Assembly (NCBI RefSeq): GCF_000312485.1
Contig: NZ_HE997643.1
Coordinates: forward strand, 1,564,381 to 1,628,380
Length of the DNA: 64,000 nucleotides
From: Yersinia massiliensis CCUG 53443
GTDB taxonomy: Bacteria > Pseudomonadota > Gammaproteobacteria > Enterobacterales > Enterobacteriaceae
Reading direction: 5' to 3'
Shown here: piece by piece, positions 9,086-18,069 of the stretch
Position numbering within the stretch: position 1 is the first letter of the stretch
Layout: the number at the start of each line of letters is the position of its first letter
Notes under the pieces: model-generated
Told to the model about the DNA's origin: nothing
Database searches by the model: none
Seen by the model: the letters and a program-made list of their open reading frames with translations, nothing else
Translations under genes and position numbers: made by a program

Positions 9086-10494
9086 AGCAGACTCCGAGCG
9101 GCACTCAGCCAACCGTTGAGCAAACCGGAACGTTGGGCGAAGTGAATATGCAGGTAGCTGGCTTGGGTGCGTTGCACTTGATAACCGCTGTGCCAACGTT
9201 GAATGGCAACACCATCACGCCACTTGCTGCTGTCAAAGACCGGTGTCAAGGTGCTGGTGAAATCGGAGTAATGGAATTCATGGCCGCGTAACGTCTCGCC
9301 TTGCGCGGCTAAGAGGGTGTCAGTGCGCGCCTGTGCCTGGCAGTAACCAAAGCGAGTCAGGCGTTTACCCATATGGCTTTCACCGGCCAGAATGCCGACC
9401 ATCCTATGGTGTTGCGCCTGCGCATCCGTTAGCCCTTCGCCCAGATACATCAAGCCACCACATTCGGCATACAGGGGGATTTGTTGGTGATGGGCTTGCC
9501 GTAACGCGCTGTGCATGGCGGTGTTAGCAGCCAGTTTGGCGGCGTGCACTTCCGGATAGCCGCCACCGAGGTAGATCATTTGGCAATCAGGCAATTGGCG
9601 GTCATGAAGTGGACTGAATCGTTGGATGCGCACCCCAGCTTGCTCGAGTAAATCAAGGTTATCGGGGTAATAGAAATTGAAGGCTTCATCATCGGCCAGC
9701 GCCAGTGTCAAGCCCTCAGCCAGTGCTTGGGGCGGCAATGTTGGCGGCGTTCCTGCTGGCAACGTCGCGCACTGGGTCAGTGCTAATAGCCGGTCGAGAT
9801 CAATTGTTTCCTCGATTTGTTGCGCCAGCCGTTGCCAGCGGGGATCGCTGTCAGGTTGCAGACGTTGATTTGGTCTCGAACTACCGCGCTCTTGCGCAGG
9901 GATCAGCCCGAGATGGCGTGATGGCAAGGCGACATCATCCATCACCGGCACACGGCCCAACACAGGGATACCGCAATAGTGTTCGATAGCGTGGCGCAGC
10001 AGTTGGTAATGACTATCAGAATTAACGCGGTTGACGATCACCCCAGCAATCACCAAGTCAGGGTCAAACTGGCAGAAACCCATCACAGTAGCCGCCACCG
10101 AGGTTGATACCGCTTTGCCGTCCACCAGTAAGATAACCGGACAACCCAATTGCTTCGCCATCGCGGCACTGCTGCAATAGTTGGGATCGGTGCCGTAACC
10201 GTCATACAGCCCCATGACACCTTCAATCACCGCCACATCGGCATGGCGCATATGCTGGTTATACAGCCCATTTAAGGTTTCAACCGGCAGCATAAAAGCA
10301 TCAAGATTGCGGGACATCACACCGCTCACTGCGCTATGCCAACCGGTGTCGAGGTAATCCGGCCCCACCTTGAACGGCTGTACCGACCGCCCGCGCGCCA
10401 TCAACGCGCGCAGCAGACCGAGCGTCACGGTGGTTTTACCGCATCCGCTACCGGTTCCTGCGATGATAAAGGCTTGTTTGCCAGACCGTTGCAT
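9082..10494 (-). CDS. cbiA: Cobyrinate a,c-diamide synthase CbiA
   Basis: CbiA amidates the a and c acetate side chains of cobyrinate using ATP and glutamine. The 470-residue protein has an N-terminal P-loop domain, GTGSGCGKTT at residues 13-22, followed by KVGPDYLDTGWH and GVMGLYDGYG. A C-terminal class I glutamine amidotransferase domain has the nucleophile in AECGGLMYLG (about Cys345) and a late HFAQ histidine motif. The start is the ATG at 10492-10494, immediately after a hairpin and U tract. An upstream in-frame TTG at 10513-10515 lies in the hairpin loop and is unlikely. It is the first gene of the operon. Confidence 0.95.
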   Translation of the reverse strand: MQRSGKQAFIIAGTGSGCGKTTVTLGLLRALMARGRSVQPFKVGPDYLDTGWHSAVSGVMSRNLDAFMLPVETLNGLYNQHMRHADVAVIEGVMGLYDGYGTDPNYCSSAAMAKQLGCPVILLVDGKAVSTSVAATVMGFCQFDPDLVIAGVIVNRVNSDSHYQLLRHAIEHYCGIPVLGRVPVMDDVALPSRHLGLIPAQERGSSRPNQRLQPDSDPRWQRLAQQIEETIDLDRLLALTQCATLPAGTPPTLPPQALAEGLTLALADDEAFNFYYPDNLDLLEQAGVRIQRFSPLHDRQLPDCQMIYLGGGYPEVHAAKLAANTAMHSALRQAHHQQIPLYAECGGLMYLGEGLTDAQAQHHRMVGILAGESHMGKRLTRFGYCQAQARTDTLLAAQGETLRGHEFHYSDFTSTLTPVFDSSKWRDGVAIQRWHSGYQVQRTQASYLHIHFAQRSGLLNGWLSAARSLL

Positions 10495-10522
10495 AAAAAA
10501 ATCCCGCCATTTCAAGCGGGAT
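10495..10522 (-). terminator. Expression-platform hairpin: intrinsic terminator abutting the cbiA start
   Basis: On the minus strand a perfect 7-bp stem, ATCCCGC (10522-10516) with GCGGGAT (10507-10501), encloses an eight-base loop and runs into seven T residues that end directly at the cbiA ATG. The only ribosome-binding-like purines, GGCGGGA, are in the 3' arm of the stem. Formation of this hairpin could therefore stop transcription and also hide the ribosome-binding site. This is the expected OFF structure for the riboswitch upstream. Confidence 0.8.
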
Positions 10523-10609
10523 CTGCAGTGTCAAAAAGGTGCGCCAACGCATCGTCGCCGCTGCGCGCATCTGATGACAACCCGCTTCCCACCGAAGGAG
10601 TTGAATATC

Positions 10610-10778
10610 GTTTACCGATCTGGCTGGTCTTCTGGCTTAGCGTCATCCTCTCCCGCACCTTCCCAATCCGGTGGATCAGTGGTTACAGCGGGGTCGTCAG
10701 CATCACAGCAGCGGGGGCTGCGGGGGATTGTCACCCCCTTCCCAGTTATGCTTTAGCGCATAACATGACCATTTCGGT
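10610..10778 (-). ncRNA. Cobalamin (AdoCbl) riboswitch aptamer upstream of cbiA
   Basis: On the minus strand the sequence holds the cobalamin-riboswitch landmarks in order. A GGGAAGGGGGTGACAATCCC block and a GCAGCCCCCGCTGCTGTGA core lie between 10743 and 10690, and the B12 box AGCCAGAAGACCAGCC lies at about 10638-10623. CCGA at 10777-10774 can pair with TCGG at 10618-10615 to close the aptamer. It precedes the whole cbi operon and should reduce its expression when adenosylcobalamin is plentiful. Exact stem boundaries are inferred by eye. Confidence 0.9.
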
Positions 10779-10822
10779 ATATAAAATTTCTTATTTCGTT
10801 ATTTATTTTATCTCTTTATTTA

Positions 10823-10838
10823 CACTGTTATAACAGTG
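10823..10838. promoter_or_regulatory. Perfect 16-bp palindrome upstream of the cbi riboswitch
   Basis: CACTGTTATAACAGTG is a perfect inverted repeat with no spacer, 45 bases upstream of the aptamer, in AT-rich DNA where the cbi promoter must lie. It could be a dimeric repressor or activator site, but no regulator is assigned. It does not match CRP (TGTGA-N6-TCACA) or FNR (TTGAT-N4-ATCAA) consensus. The remaining bases from about 10779 to 11130 hold no convincing gene. Confidence 0.5.
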
Positions 10839-10949
10839 CATTTATGAATGAGTATCTTATTAGCGTGCCATAAAATTAATATACGCCTTTCTGTTCATAA
10901 AAAATGGTGAATTTCATTTTTTGATGATGATTTTTTTGCATCTGCATAT

Positions 10950-11076
10950 GAAATTATTGTCATCAACATCAAAAACATCATTTAAAAACAGACAACTACA
11001 CTTAAATCCTCATTTACTCGAATAACAAATTATTGTCATTAAATTTTTAGAGACTTAATTTTTTCGATGACAATTT
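10950..11076. promoter_or_regulatory. Candidate PocR-type operator cluster upstream of the cbi operon
   Basis: AAATTATTGTCATC occurs at 10951-10964 and AAATTATTGTCATT at 11027-11040. A related inverted copy, GATGACAATTT, lies at 11066-11076. The same motif recurs in the pduF-pduA control region. The sharing of a motif between the two promoter regions expected to answer to PocR is the basis for this call; binding is inferred. Confidence 0.45.
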
Positions 11077-11130
11077 AAAATAGAAAATCAAAACTAAGGG
11101 CATAATTGAATAATATTAAATCAATATTTC

Positions 11131-12033
11131 CTATTCCATTTCGTTACGGTCAGAAGAGAGCGAACGAAATACCTGCGGCGTCACATTATAAGTTTGTCGA
11201 AACACCTTGCAGAAATAGCTGGTTTGCGAAAAACCCAGATTTTTGGCAATACTGGCAATGCTCCAATCGCTGTGTTGTAGCATCTCTCTGGCATTGGCCA
11301 TTCGCTGTTGGTTCACCCACGCATTAAAGCCGATACCCTGATATTTTTTGAATAGCTTGCTGAAATAATAGGGGCTGAGATAGACCTTGCTCGCCACATC
11401 TTCCAACCGCAATTCTTCCGACAAATGGGTATCAATGTAGCGTAAGACTTTTTTCATTTTGCTGTCGTGAGGATGCACAGGCCGCGCTCTACCGGGATCT
11501 TTACTGCCCATGTTGTCATTGATCACCACAAAGTTAAGGTGTTTTTTTAGGCAGTTTTCAACGATCAATTTCAGTAAGTCCGCAGAGGCAATCACCCGCG
11601 AGAAATCCATGATGGGCACATTGTGGAACTCATCCATCAACGCGGGATTCTGCTGCCAGTGGTTATCCACATTGAGGATATCAATCAGATAGACATCCGA
11701 GTGCAACCGCACTTGCCCGCACAACACAAACCCGACCAGATGGCCGGCAATCACCAGTGGAATAGAAAAATCCGTTAGCCCAGCATGGCAACGGTAGATA
11801 CAAGGCTCATTGGATTTAGAGGCTTCAAGGCCACCACAACGGTCACTCATTCGACAGCGAAGATGATTAACCGGATCTTGGCGCATCAATTGGCAAAATG
11901 GTGTGAAATTGAATAAGTCGGAAATCTCTTCACCGTGAATATTGACCACAACGACGGCGAGACCCGTTGCCTGAGCAAAATCCTGCGCGATTTTATTTAT
12001 GAGCTCTGAGTTTAGAGAACTGGCAGAAATCAT
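11131..12033 (-). CDS. pocR: Transcriptional activator PocR (AraC family)
   Basis: PocR activates the cob and pdu operons in response to 1,2-propanediol in Salmonella. The 300-residue protein has the N-terminal PocR sensory domain, with conserved cysteines in CRMSDRCGG and CIYRCHAGL (about residues 60-83), and a C-terminal AraC-type double helix-turn-helix at about residues 185-290, including LSPYYFSKLFKKYQG and LGFSQTSYFCKVFR. It lies between the operons it presumably controls and downstream of pduF on the same strand. A 20-bp tandem repeat sits upstream of it. Confidence 0.95.
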   Translation of the reverse strand: MISASSLNSELINKIAQDFAQATGLAVVVVNIHGEEISDLFNFTPFCQLMRQDPVNHLRCRMSDRCGGLEASKSNEPCIYRCHAGLTDFSIPLVIAGHLVGFVLCGQVRLHSDVYLIDILNVDNHWQQNPALMDEFHNVPIMDFSRVIASADLLKLIVENCLKKHLNFVVINDNMGSKDPGRARPVHPHDSKMKKVLRYIDTHLSEELRLEDVASKVYLSPYYFSKLFKKYQGIGFNAWVNQQRMANAREMLQHSDWSIASIAKNLGFSQTSYFCKVFRQTYNVTPQVFRSLSSDRNEME

Positions 12034-12275
12034 GATAAAACCTCTCAGTGAATTTTAATTTATTGTTATGAAGTTTTTTGTTGCGATAAATCATCCCTGT
12101 TTTATTTAATATGTTAATGCATTGTTGTATTTTCATTCCCATTCGCTAAGGCCAAAAATCTATTTCCCCGTGAAGGTTAACCCTGAAGAAAAATGAAAAA
12201 ATAACAATTCACTTTATCAGAATCACCATCAATAGGGGACGACAATACGTTCATTAACCGAAATAGATCACGAAA

Positions 12276-12355
12276 TTTCCTCATCCTACTTTCAGTTTCT
12301 TCATCCTAGTTTAAATTTCCTCACCCTACTTTAGGGTCGTCATCGTAAGATGAGG
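12276..12355. repeat. Three 20-bp direct repeats upstream of pocR
   Basis: Units at 12276-12295, 12296-12315 and 12316-12335 follow TTTCCTCATCCTACTTTAGG with few differences. A fourth, degenerate unit at 12336-12355 has its second half inverted (CATCGTAAGATGAGG). The 20-base period places them on nearly the same helix face, as is common for arrays of AraC-family half sites. They lie in the 410-base gap between pduF and pocR. No gene was seen in the rest of that gap. Confidence 0.65.
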
Positions 12356-12443
12356 AAACACGCTGGCTTATCTCTTGCTCGCCTCTCGGCGATAACTTAA
12401 TGCGACGTAAATAACGTTAGGTTATTAACATGGCGCTCAGTCA

Positions 12444-13259
12444 CTAATGGGTGGCTTCTTCATCTTCTAATTTGCAGGCATTGCACGCCAGATTTTTGCC
12501 GATGAAAACACGATAGACCGCCGCCCCTAAACAAGCACCAATAATCGGCGCGATGATAGGTACGATGAAATAAGGAATTTCGCGGCCACCGGTCATTGAG
12601 ATTTTCCCCCAACCGGCGAGGAAGGTGAAAATTTTAGGGCCAAAATCACGAGCCGGATTCATGGCAAACCCAGTTAATGGGCCAGTCGATGCCCCGATCA
12701 CCGCCACCAAAATACCAATTAACAATGGCCCTAACGCGCCGCGAGGTACGCCATTACCATCATCTGTCAGCGCCATGATCAATCCCATAAGAATCGAGGT
12801 AATGACGATTTCAACGAAGGCAGCCTGCCATACACTGATTGCTGGTGATGGGAAGGTACTGAAAATACTGGCTAACTGTAGGCTTTCGACACTGCCGCGA
12901 ACCATCTGATGTGCCGTTTCAAAATCAGTGAATAAGTTGTGGTACAGCAGATAAGACAATGCCGCCCCACCAAATGCACCGGCAATCTGCGCGATAGAAT
13001 AAGGAATCACTTTACGGCCTGGGAAGCACGCAAACAGCCATAAAGCGATGGTAATGGCGGGGTTGAGATGCGCGCCGGAAATGCCAGCCGTCAGATAGAC
13101 GGCCAATGAAATCCCCAGCCCCCACACGATGCAAATTTCCCACAAGCCGAAGCTGGCTCCGGCCACCTTCAGTGCTGCCAGACAGCTAATACCAAAAAAC
13201 AAAAATAGCCCAGTACCGAGAAATTCTGCAATACACTGAGCCTTGAGTGAGTCATTCAT
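12444..13259 (-). CDS. pduF: Propanediol diffusion facilitator PduF
   Basis: PduF is a GlpF-like channel of the major intrinsic protein family that lets 1,2-propanediol across the inner membrane. The 271-residue protein has multiple hydrophobic segments and both signature loops, HLNPA at residues 65-68 and MNPAR at 200-204. The arginine after the second NPA is the selectivity-filter residue of aquaglyceroporins. It is divergent from pduA across a 764-base control region and precedes pocR on the same strand, as in Salmonella. Confidence 0.95.
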   Translation of the reverse strand: MNDSLKAQCIAEFLGTGLFLFFGISCLAALKVAGASFGLWEICIVWGLGISLAVYLTAGISGAHLNPAITIALWLFACFPGRKVIPYSIAQIAGAFGGAALSYLLYHNLFTDFETAHQMVRGSVESLQLASIFSTFPSPAISVWQAAFVEIVITSILMGLIMALTDDGNGVPRGALGPLLIGILVAVIGASTGPLTGFAMNPARDFGPKIFTFLAGWGKISMTGGREIPYFIVPIIAPIIGACLGAAVYRVFIGKNLACNACKLEDEEATH

Positions 13260-14023
13260 AGAGTTACCCTGCTTGTGATTATTATGATCAATCTATTTTC
13301 CATCAATGAACAACTTAAGGTTAATGAGCGGCTTAAATATGTTCACTGACTTCACATAGATGAATAAGTGCACGGCCCTTGACTGAACCACTATAAAGAG
13401 ACACAAAATAAAAGTGTTGTCGTGATTTAGCATTCATTAAACAAAAACTAGACTTTTGATAGCAAATTATTGTCATCATGACAGTAAAAATACCCAGCAA
13501 TACCCTGTTAATAGGCACTTTTATACTTTGTTGGCGTATATGACTTTATTGCTTTTTATTCTTTCCGTTATTGTTATCAGGCTCGCATTTTTGCGCCAAA
13601 GACCTCTTAAACTTTCCCTTTCATTAAAAATGATCTTCCTTTTTTTAAATAAAAATCAAACCGTATTCTATTTACCGGGCAGGCGCGCGTTTATCAAAAT
13701 CAATGTTATCTGTCACTCACTAAATTTCAATTCTGAATATCCAATCACCAGTTATTGTCATGGCAGAACAGTAAAATCTTCTGATAAAACACTCAATTAT
13801 CCTATTTCGATGACAATAATTTGTTATTTAGTCACTAACCATTCCCGCCAGTAAATTCAATACAGCCATTCTTTTTCATCACTTGTTTGTATATTCGTCC
13901 TCAGCACGAACCTGACAATTCAATATTTAAGCATGACGAACTAAACGCTAAACACAGCAGCACCTATTCCGAACATGTCTATTCAAGCCTAAACAAGGCA
14001 ACTGATATTTCGTCGAGGTATTT
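13260..14023. promoter_or_regulatory. Divergent pduF-pduA control region with repeated ATTGTCAT motifs
   Basis: This 764-base AT-rich gap separates divergent pduF and pduA. AAATTATTGTCATC occurs at 13464-13477, GTTATTGTCATG at 13751-13762, and an inverted copy GATGACAATAATTT at 13809-13822. A degenerate CRP-like site begins with TGTGA at 13274. The pduA ribosome-binding site GAGG is about five bases before its ATG. An open frame of 132 codons at 13456-13854 looks non-coding. The promoters were not fixed. Confidence 0.5.
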
Positions 14024-14323
14024 ATGCAACAAGAAGCACTAGGAATGGTGGAAACCAAAGGGTTGACCGCCGCCATTGAGGCCGCGGACACCATGGTGAA
14101 ATCAGCCAATGTGACCTTAGTCGGCTACGAAAAAATCGGCTCTGGCCTCGTCACCGTCATCGTACGCGGTGATGTTGGGGCGGTAAAAGCAGCCACCGAT
14201 GCCGGTGCAAGTGCAGCCGCCAAAGTGGGTGAAGTGAAATCCACCCATGTGATCCCGCGCCCACACACCGATGTCGAGGCTTTTTTACCGAAAAGCCGCT
14301 CACCAAAGGGACATAACGAATGA
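14024..14323 (+). CDS. pduA: Microcompartment shell hexamer PduA
   Basis: PduA is a major hexagonal shell protein of the propanediol microcompartment, and its central pore is the proposed entry for propanediol. The 99-residue protein is a single BMC domain with [20 protein letters not shown] at the start, then [20 protein letters not shown] and [11 protein letters not shown]. It differs from PduJ in its C-terminal tail, [11 protein letters not shown]. Its stop overlaps the pduB start (ATGA). Confidence 0.97.
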   Translation: MQQEALGMVETKGLTAAIEAADTMVKSANVTLVGYEKIGSGLVTVIVRGDVGAVKAATDAGASAAAKVGEVKSTHVIPRPHTDVEAFLPKSRSPKGHNE

Positions 14324-15132
14324 AGAGCAATGACCTGGTCGACCAAATCATGGCGCAGGTAATCGCTAAAGTCAGTGAACACGCTCCGGCGTCTTCTACG
14401 CAACCCGCTCATCAACAACGAGATACGGCTATGGCTGAGAAAACTTGCAGTTTAACGGAATTTGTTGGTACCGCGATTGGTGACACCGTCGGACTGGTTA
14501 TCGCCAACGTGGATACTGCCCTACTGGACGCAATGAAGCTGGAAAAACGCTATCGCTCCATTGGCATTTTGGGCGCACGTACTGGCGCAGGCCCGCACAT
14601 CATGGCGGCTGATGAAGCCGTTAAAGCCACCAATACCGAAGTGGTCAGCATCGAATTACCCCGTGATACCAAAGGCGGCGCAGGTCATGGCTCGCTGATT
14701 ATCTTCGGTGGTGACGATGTGTCTGATGTGAAACGTGCCGTGGAAGTAGCTCTGAAAGAGTTGGACAGGACTTTCGGCGATGTTTACGCCAATGAAGCCG
14801 GCCACATTGAACTGCAATACAGCGCCCGTGCGAGCCATGCGTTAGAAAAAGCCTTTGGTGCACCGCTGGGCCGTTCTTGCGGCGTGATTGTTGGCGCGCC
14901 TGCATCGATTGGCGTGTTGATGGCCGATACCGCTGTGAAATCTGCCAACGTTGACGTGGTGGCTTACAGCTCACCGGCACAAGGCACCAGCTTCAGTAAC
15001 GAAGTCATTCTGGTTATCTCCGGCGATTCTGGCGCAGTTCGTCAGGCAGTGATTTCTGCCCGTGAGATTGGCAAAACGGTATTAGGCACCTTAGGCGCTG
15101 AACCGAAAAACGACCGCCCTTCTTATATCTGA
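14320..15132 (+). CDS. pduB: Microcompartment shell trimer PduB (with internal PduB' start)
   Basis: PduB is a tandem-BMC shell protein and one of the most abundant in the Pdu shell. The 270-residue product has an N-terminal extension [20 protein letters not shown] that resembles an amphipathic targeting helix, then two BMC domains. Met38 (ATG at 14431), with a purine-rich GAGATA just upstream, matches the internal start that makes PduB' in Salmonella, so two products from one gene are expected. Confidence 0.96.
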   Translation: MKSNDLVDQIMAQVIAKVSEHAPASSTQPAHQQRDTAMAEKTCSLTEFVGTAIGDTVGLVIANVDTALLDAMKLEKRYRSIGILGARTGAGPHIMAADEAVKATNTEVVSIELPRDTKGGAGHGSLIIFGGDDVSDVKRAVEVALKELDRTFGDVYANEAGHIELQYSARASHALEKAFGAPLGRSCGVIVGAPASIGVLMADTAVKSANVDVVAYSSPAQGTSFSNEVILVISGDSGAVRQAVISAREIGKTVLGTLGAEPKNDRPSYI

Positions 15133-15152
15133 CGCCACAGTGAGGCTGTTTC

Positions 15153-16817
15153 ATGAAATCGAAAAGATTTGAAGCGTTGGCGAAACGCCCGGTTAATCAG
15201 GACGGCTTTGTCAAAGAGTGGATCGAAGAAGGCTTTATTGCCATGGAAAGCCCGAACGATCCCAAACCCTCCATCAAGATCGAAAACGGCGTGGTGACTG
15301 AGCTAGATGGCAAGCCACAAAGCAGTTTCGACCTGATCGATCACTTTATCGCCCGCTACGGTATCAACCTCGCGCACGCGGAAGAAGTGATGAAAATGGA
15401 CTCCATCAAACTGGCCAATATGCTGTGTGATCCGAATGTGTCACGCCGCACCATTGTGCCACTGACGACCGCCATGACACCGGCCAAAATCGTCGAAGTG
15501 GTTTCCCATATGAACGTGGTGGAAATGATGATGTCGATGCAGAAAATGCGCGCACGTCGTACCCCATCACAACAAGCTCACGTCACCAACGTGAAAGATA
15601 ACCCCGTGCAGATTGCTGCCGATGCCGCAGAAGGCGCGTTCCGTGGCTTCGATGAGCAAGAAACGACCGTGGCCGTGGCCCGTTATGCGCCGTTTAACGC
15701 CATTGCACTGTTAGTGGGTTCGCAAGTTGGCCGCCCCGGCGTGTTGACACAATGTTCACTGGAAGAAGCCACTGAGCTGAAACTGGGGATGCTGGGCCAT
15801 ACCTGTTATGCCGAAACCATTTCGGTTTACGGGACTGAGCCGGTATTTACCGACGGCGATGACACGCCATGGTCGAAAGGCTTCCTCGCCTCGTCCTATG
15901 CATCACGCGGTTTGAAAATGCGCTTTACCTCAGGTTCTGGCTCTGAAGTGCAAATGGGCTACGCCGAAGGCAAATCCATGCTGTATCTGGAAGCGCGCTG
16001 TATTTACATCACCAAAGCGGCGGGCGTTCAAGGGCTGCAAAACGGTTCTGTAAGTTGCGTCGGTGTGCCTTCTGCTGTGCCATCAGGCATTCGCGCCATT
16101 TTGGCAGAAAACCTGATTTGCTCGGCGTTGGACTTGGAATGTGCGTCCAGTAACGACCAAACCTTTACCCACTCTGATATGCGTCGTACCGCTCGCCTGC
16201 TGATGCAGTTCCTGCCGGGTACTGACTTTATCTCCTCCGGTTATTCCGCCGTGCCGAACTACGACAACATGTTCGCGGGTTCTAACGAAGATGCCGAAGA
16301 TTTTGACGACTACAACGTGATGCAGCGCGACCTGAAAGTCGATGGCGGTCTGCGTCCGGTGTTGGAAGCTGACGTCGTGGCAATTCGTAATAAAGCCGCG
16401 CGTGCCTTACAAGCTGTCTTTGCCGGTATGGGCTTGCCGCCAATCACTGACGAAGAAGTGATTGCGGCGACCTATGCGCACGGCTCGAAAGATATGCCGG
16501 AACGTAACATCGTCGAAGACATCAAGTTCGCTCAGGAAATCATCAACAAAAACCGCACCGGTCTGGAAGTGGTTAAAGCGTTGGCACAAGGCGGTTTCGA
16601 AGATGTGGCGCAAGACATGCTCAACATCCAGAAAGCCAAAATTGCCGGTGACTACCTGCACACCTCGGCGATCATCAAAGGTGACAATCAAGTCCTGTCA
16701 GCGGTGAATGACGTCAATGACTACGCGGGTCCAGCGACGGGTTATCGGCTGGAAGGTGCACGTTGGGAAGAGATCAAAAACATTCCAAACGCGCTTGATC
16801 CGAATGAGCTTGGCTAA
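15153..16817 (+). CDS. pduC: Propanediol dehydratase large subunit PduC
   Basis: PduC is the alpha subunit of adenosylcobalamin-dependent diol dehydratase, which converts 1,2-propanediol to propionaldehyde inside the microcompartment. The 554-residue length and the sequence, for example KRFEALAKRPVNQDGFVKEW at the N terminus and GSGSEVQMGYAEGKSMLYLE in the TIM-barrel core, match the family. It forms an operon unit with pduD and pduE. It depends on the B12 made by the cbi genes and on reactivation by PduGH. Confidence 0.98.
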   Translation: MKSKRFEALAKRPVNQDGFVKEWIEEGFIAMESPNDPKPSIKIENGVVTELDGKPQSSFDLIDHFIARYGINLAHAEEVMKMDSIKLANMLCDPNVSRRTIVPLTTAMTPAKIVEVVSHMNVVEMMMSMQKMRARRTPSQQAHVTNVKDNPVQIAADAAEGAFRGFDEQETTVAVARYAPFNAIALLVGSQVGRPGVLTQCSLEEATELKLGMLGHTCYAETISVYGTEPVFTDGDDTPWSKGFLASSYASRGLKMRFTSGSGSEVQMGYAEGKSMLYLEARCIYITKAAGVQGLQNGSVSCVGVPSAVPSGIRAILAENLICSALDLECASSNDQTFTHSDMRRTARLLMQFLPGTDFISSGYSAVPNYDNMFAGSNEDAEDFDDYNVMQRDLKVDGGLRPVLEADVVAIRNKAARALQAVFAGMGLPPITDEEVIAATYAHGSKDMPERNIVEDIKFAQEIINKNRTGLEVVKALAQGGFEDVAQDMLNIQKAKIAGDYLHTSAIIKGDNQVLSAVNDVNDYAGPATGYRLEGARWEEIKNIPNALDPNELG

Positions 16818-16829
16818 GGGGTTCACGAG

Positions 16830-17504
16830 ATGGTGGATATTAACGAAAAACTGTTACGCCAAATTATCGAAGGCGTATTGCAGGAAATGCAAGGAGACAA
16901 CAATACCGTCTCCTTTAAGCAACCGTCCCAGCCTGCGGCCGCATCAACCGCCGTGGCCTCTGGCGATTTCCTCACTGAAGTGGGTGAAGCCCGCCCTGGC
17001 AATAATCAGGATGAAGTGATCATTGCGGTGGGGCCAGCATTTGGTCTGTCGCAAACCGCCAACATCGTTGGGATACCGCACAAAAATATCTTGCGTGAAG
17101 TGATTGCCGGTATCGAAGAAGAAGGGATTAAGGCGCGGGTTATCCGCTGCTTTAAATCCTCCGACGTGGCCTTTGTGGCGGTTGAAGGTAACCGCTTGAG
17201 CGGTTCCGGTATCTCTATCGGTATTCAATCTAAAGGCACAACGGTCATTCATCAGCAAGGTTTGCCGCCACTGTCCAATTTGGAGTTGTTCCCACAAGCG
17301 CCACTGTTGACGCTGGAAACCTACCGCCAGATTGGCAAAAACGCGGCGCGTTATGCCAAACGGGAATCACCACAACCGGTTCCGACCCTGAATGACCAAA
17401 TGGCGCGGCCAAAATATCAGGCTAAATCAGCGATTCTGCACATTAAAGAAACCAAATATGTGGTGACCGGCAAGAATCCTCAGGAACTCCGGGTGGCGCT
17501 TTAA
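16830..17504 (+). CDS. pduD: Propanediol dehydratase medium subunit PduD
   Basis: PduD is the beta subunit of diol dehydratase and contributes to B12 binding. The 224-residue protein begins [20 protein letters not shown], an amphipathic helix of the kind that targets the enzyme to the microcompartment lumen in Salmonella, followed by a Pro/Ala-rich linker and then the conserved core with [20 protein letters not shown]. It starts 12 bases after pduC. Confidence 0.97.
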   Translation: MVDINEKLLRQIIEGVLQEMQGDNNTVSFKQPSQPAAASTAVASGDFLTEVGEARPGNNQDEVIIAVGPAFGLSQTANIVGIPHKNILREVIAGIEEEGIKARVIRCFKSSDVAFVAVEGNRLSGSGISIGIQSKGTTVIHQQGLPPLSNLELFPQAPLLTLETYRQIGKNAARYAKRESPQPVPTLNDQMARPKYQAKSAILHIKETKYVVTGKNPQELRVAL

Positions 17505-17518
17505 CAAAGGAAAACACA

Positions 17519-18046
17519 ATGAATTCCGAAGCTATTGAATCCATGGTTCGCGATGTGCTGAACAAGATGAACAGCTTGCAAGGCCAAACACCGGCAGCAG
17601 CCTGTCCAGCACCGGCGGCCAGTACGCGCAGTGATGCCAAAGTCGCTGATTATCCGTTGGCGAATAAACACCCTGAATGGGTAAAAACCGCCACCAACAA
17701 AACACTGGATGATCTGACGTTGGCGAACGTGTTGAACGGCAGTGTCACCTCACAGGATTTGCGTATCACGCCTGAAATCCTGCGCATTCAAGCCTCTATC
17801 GCCAAAGACGCGGGCCGTCCGCTGTTGGCCATGAACTTTGAACGTGCCGCTGAGCTGACTGCTGTACCGGATGACAAGGTGTTGGATATCTATAACGCCC
17901 TGCGTCCGTACCGTTCAAGCAAAGAAGAACTGAACGCCATCGCTGATGATTTGGAGCAGAACTACAAAGCGACGATTTGCGCCACCTTCGTGCGCGAAGC
18001 GGCCGTTTTGTATGTTCAGCGTAAGAAGCTCAAAGGCGACGATTAG
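17519..18046 (+). CDS. pduE: Propanediol dehydratase small subunit PduE
   Basis: PduE is the gamma subunit of diol dehydratase. The 175-residue protein opens with MNSEAIESMVRDVLNKM, another amphipathic helix of the targeting type, then an Ala/Pro-rich linker and the conserved core (YPLANKHPEWVKTATNKTLD). An AAGGAAAA ribosome-binding site precedes the start. The gene is followed by an ERIC-type palindrome before pduG. Confidence 0.97.
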   Translation: MNSEAIESMVRDVLNKMNSLQGQTPAAACPAPAASTRSDAKVADYPLANKHPEWVKTATNKTLDDLTLANVLNGSVTSQDLRITPEILRIQASIAKDAGRPLLAMNFERAAELTAVPDDKVLDIYNALRPYRSSKEELNAIADDLEQNYKATICATFVREAAVLYVQRKKLKGDD

Positions 18047-18069
18047 TTCATCAATTAATTGTTATAGCC

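Noticed and set aside
12276-12355. CRISPR array
   Set aside because: Units are directly abutting without unique spacers, so this is a simple tandem array.
12034-12443. A second cobalamin riboswitch before pocR
   Set aside because: I looked for a B12 box and the CTGCCCCCGC-like core on both strands and found neither; only the 20-bp repeats are there.
13456-13854. Open frame of 132 codons between pduF and pduA
   Set aside because: It has no ribosome-binding site, a composition dominated by AT-rich codons, and overlaps the motif-rich control region. It is more likely non-coding.
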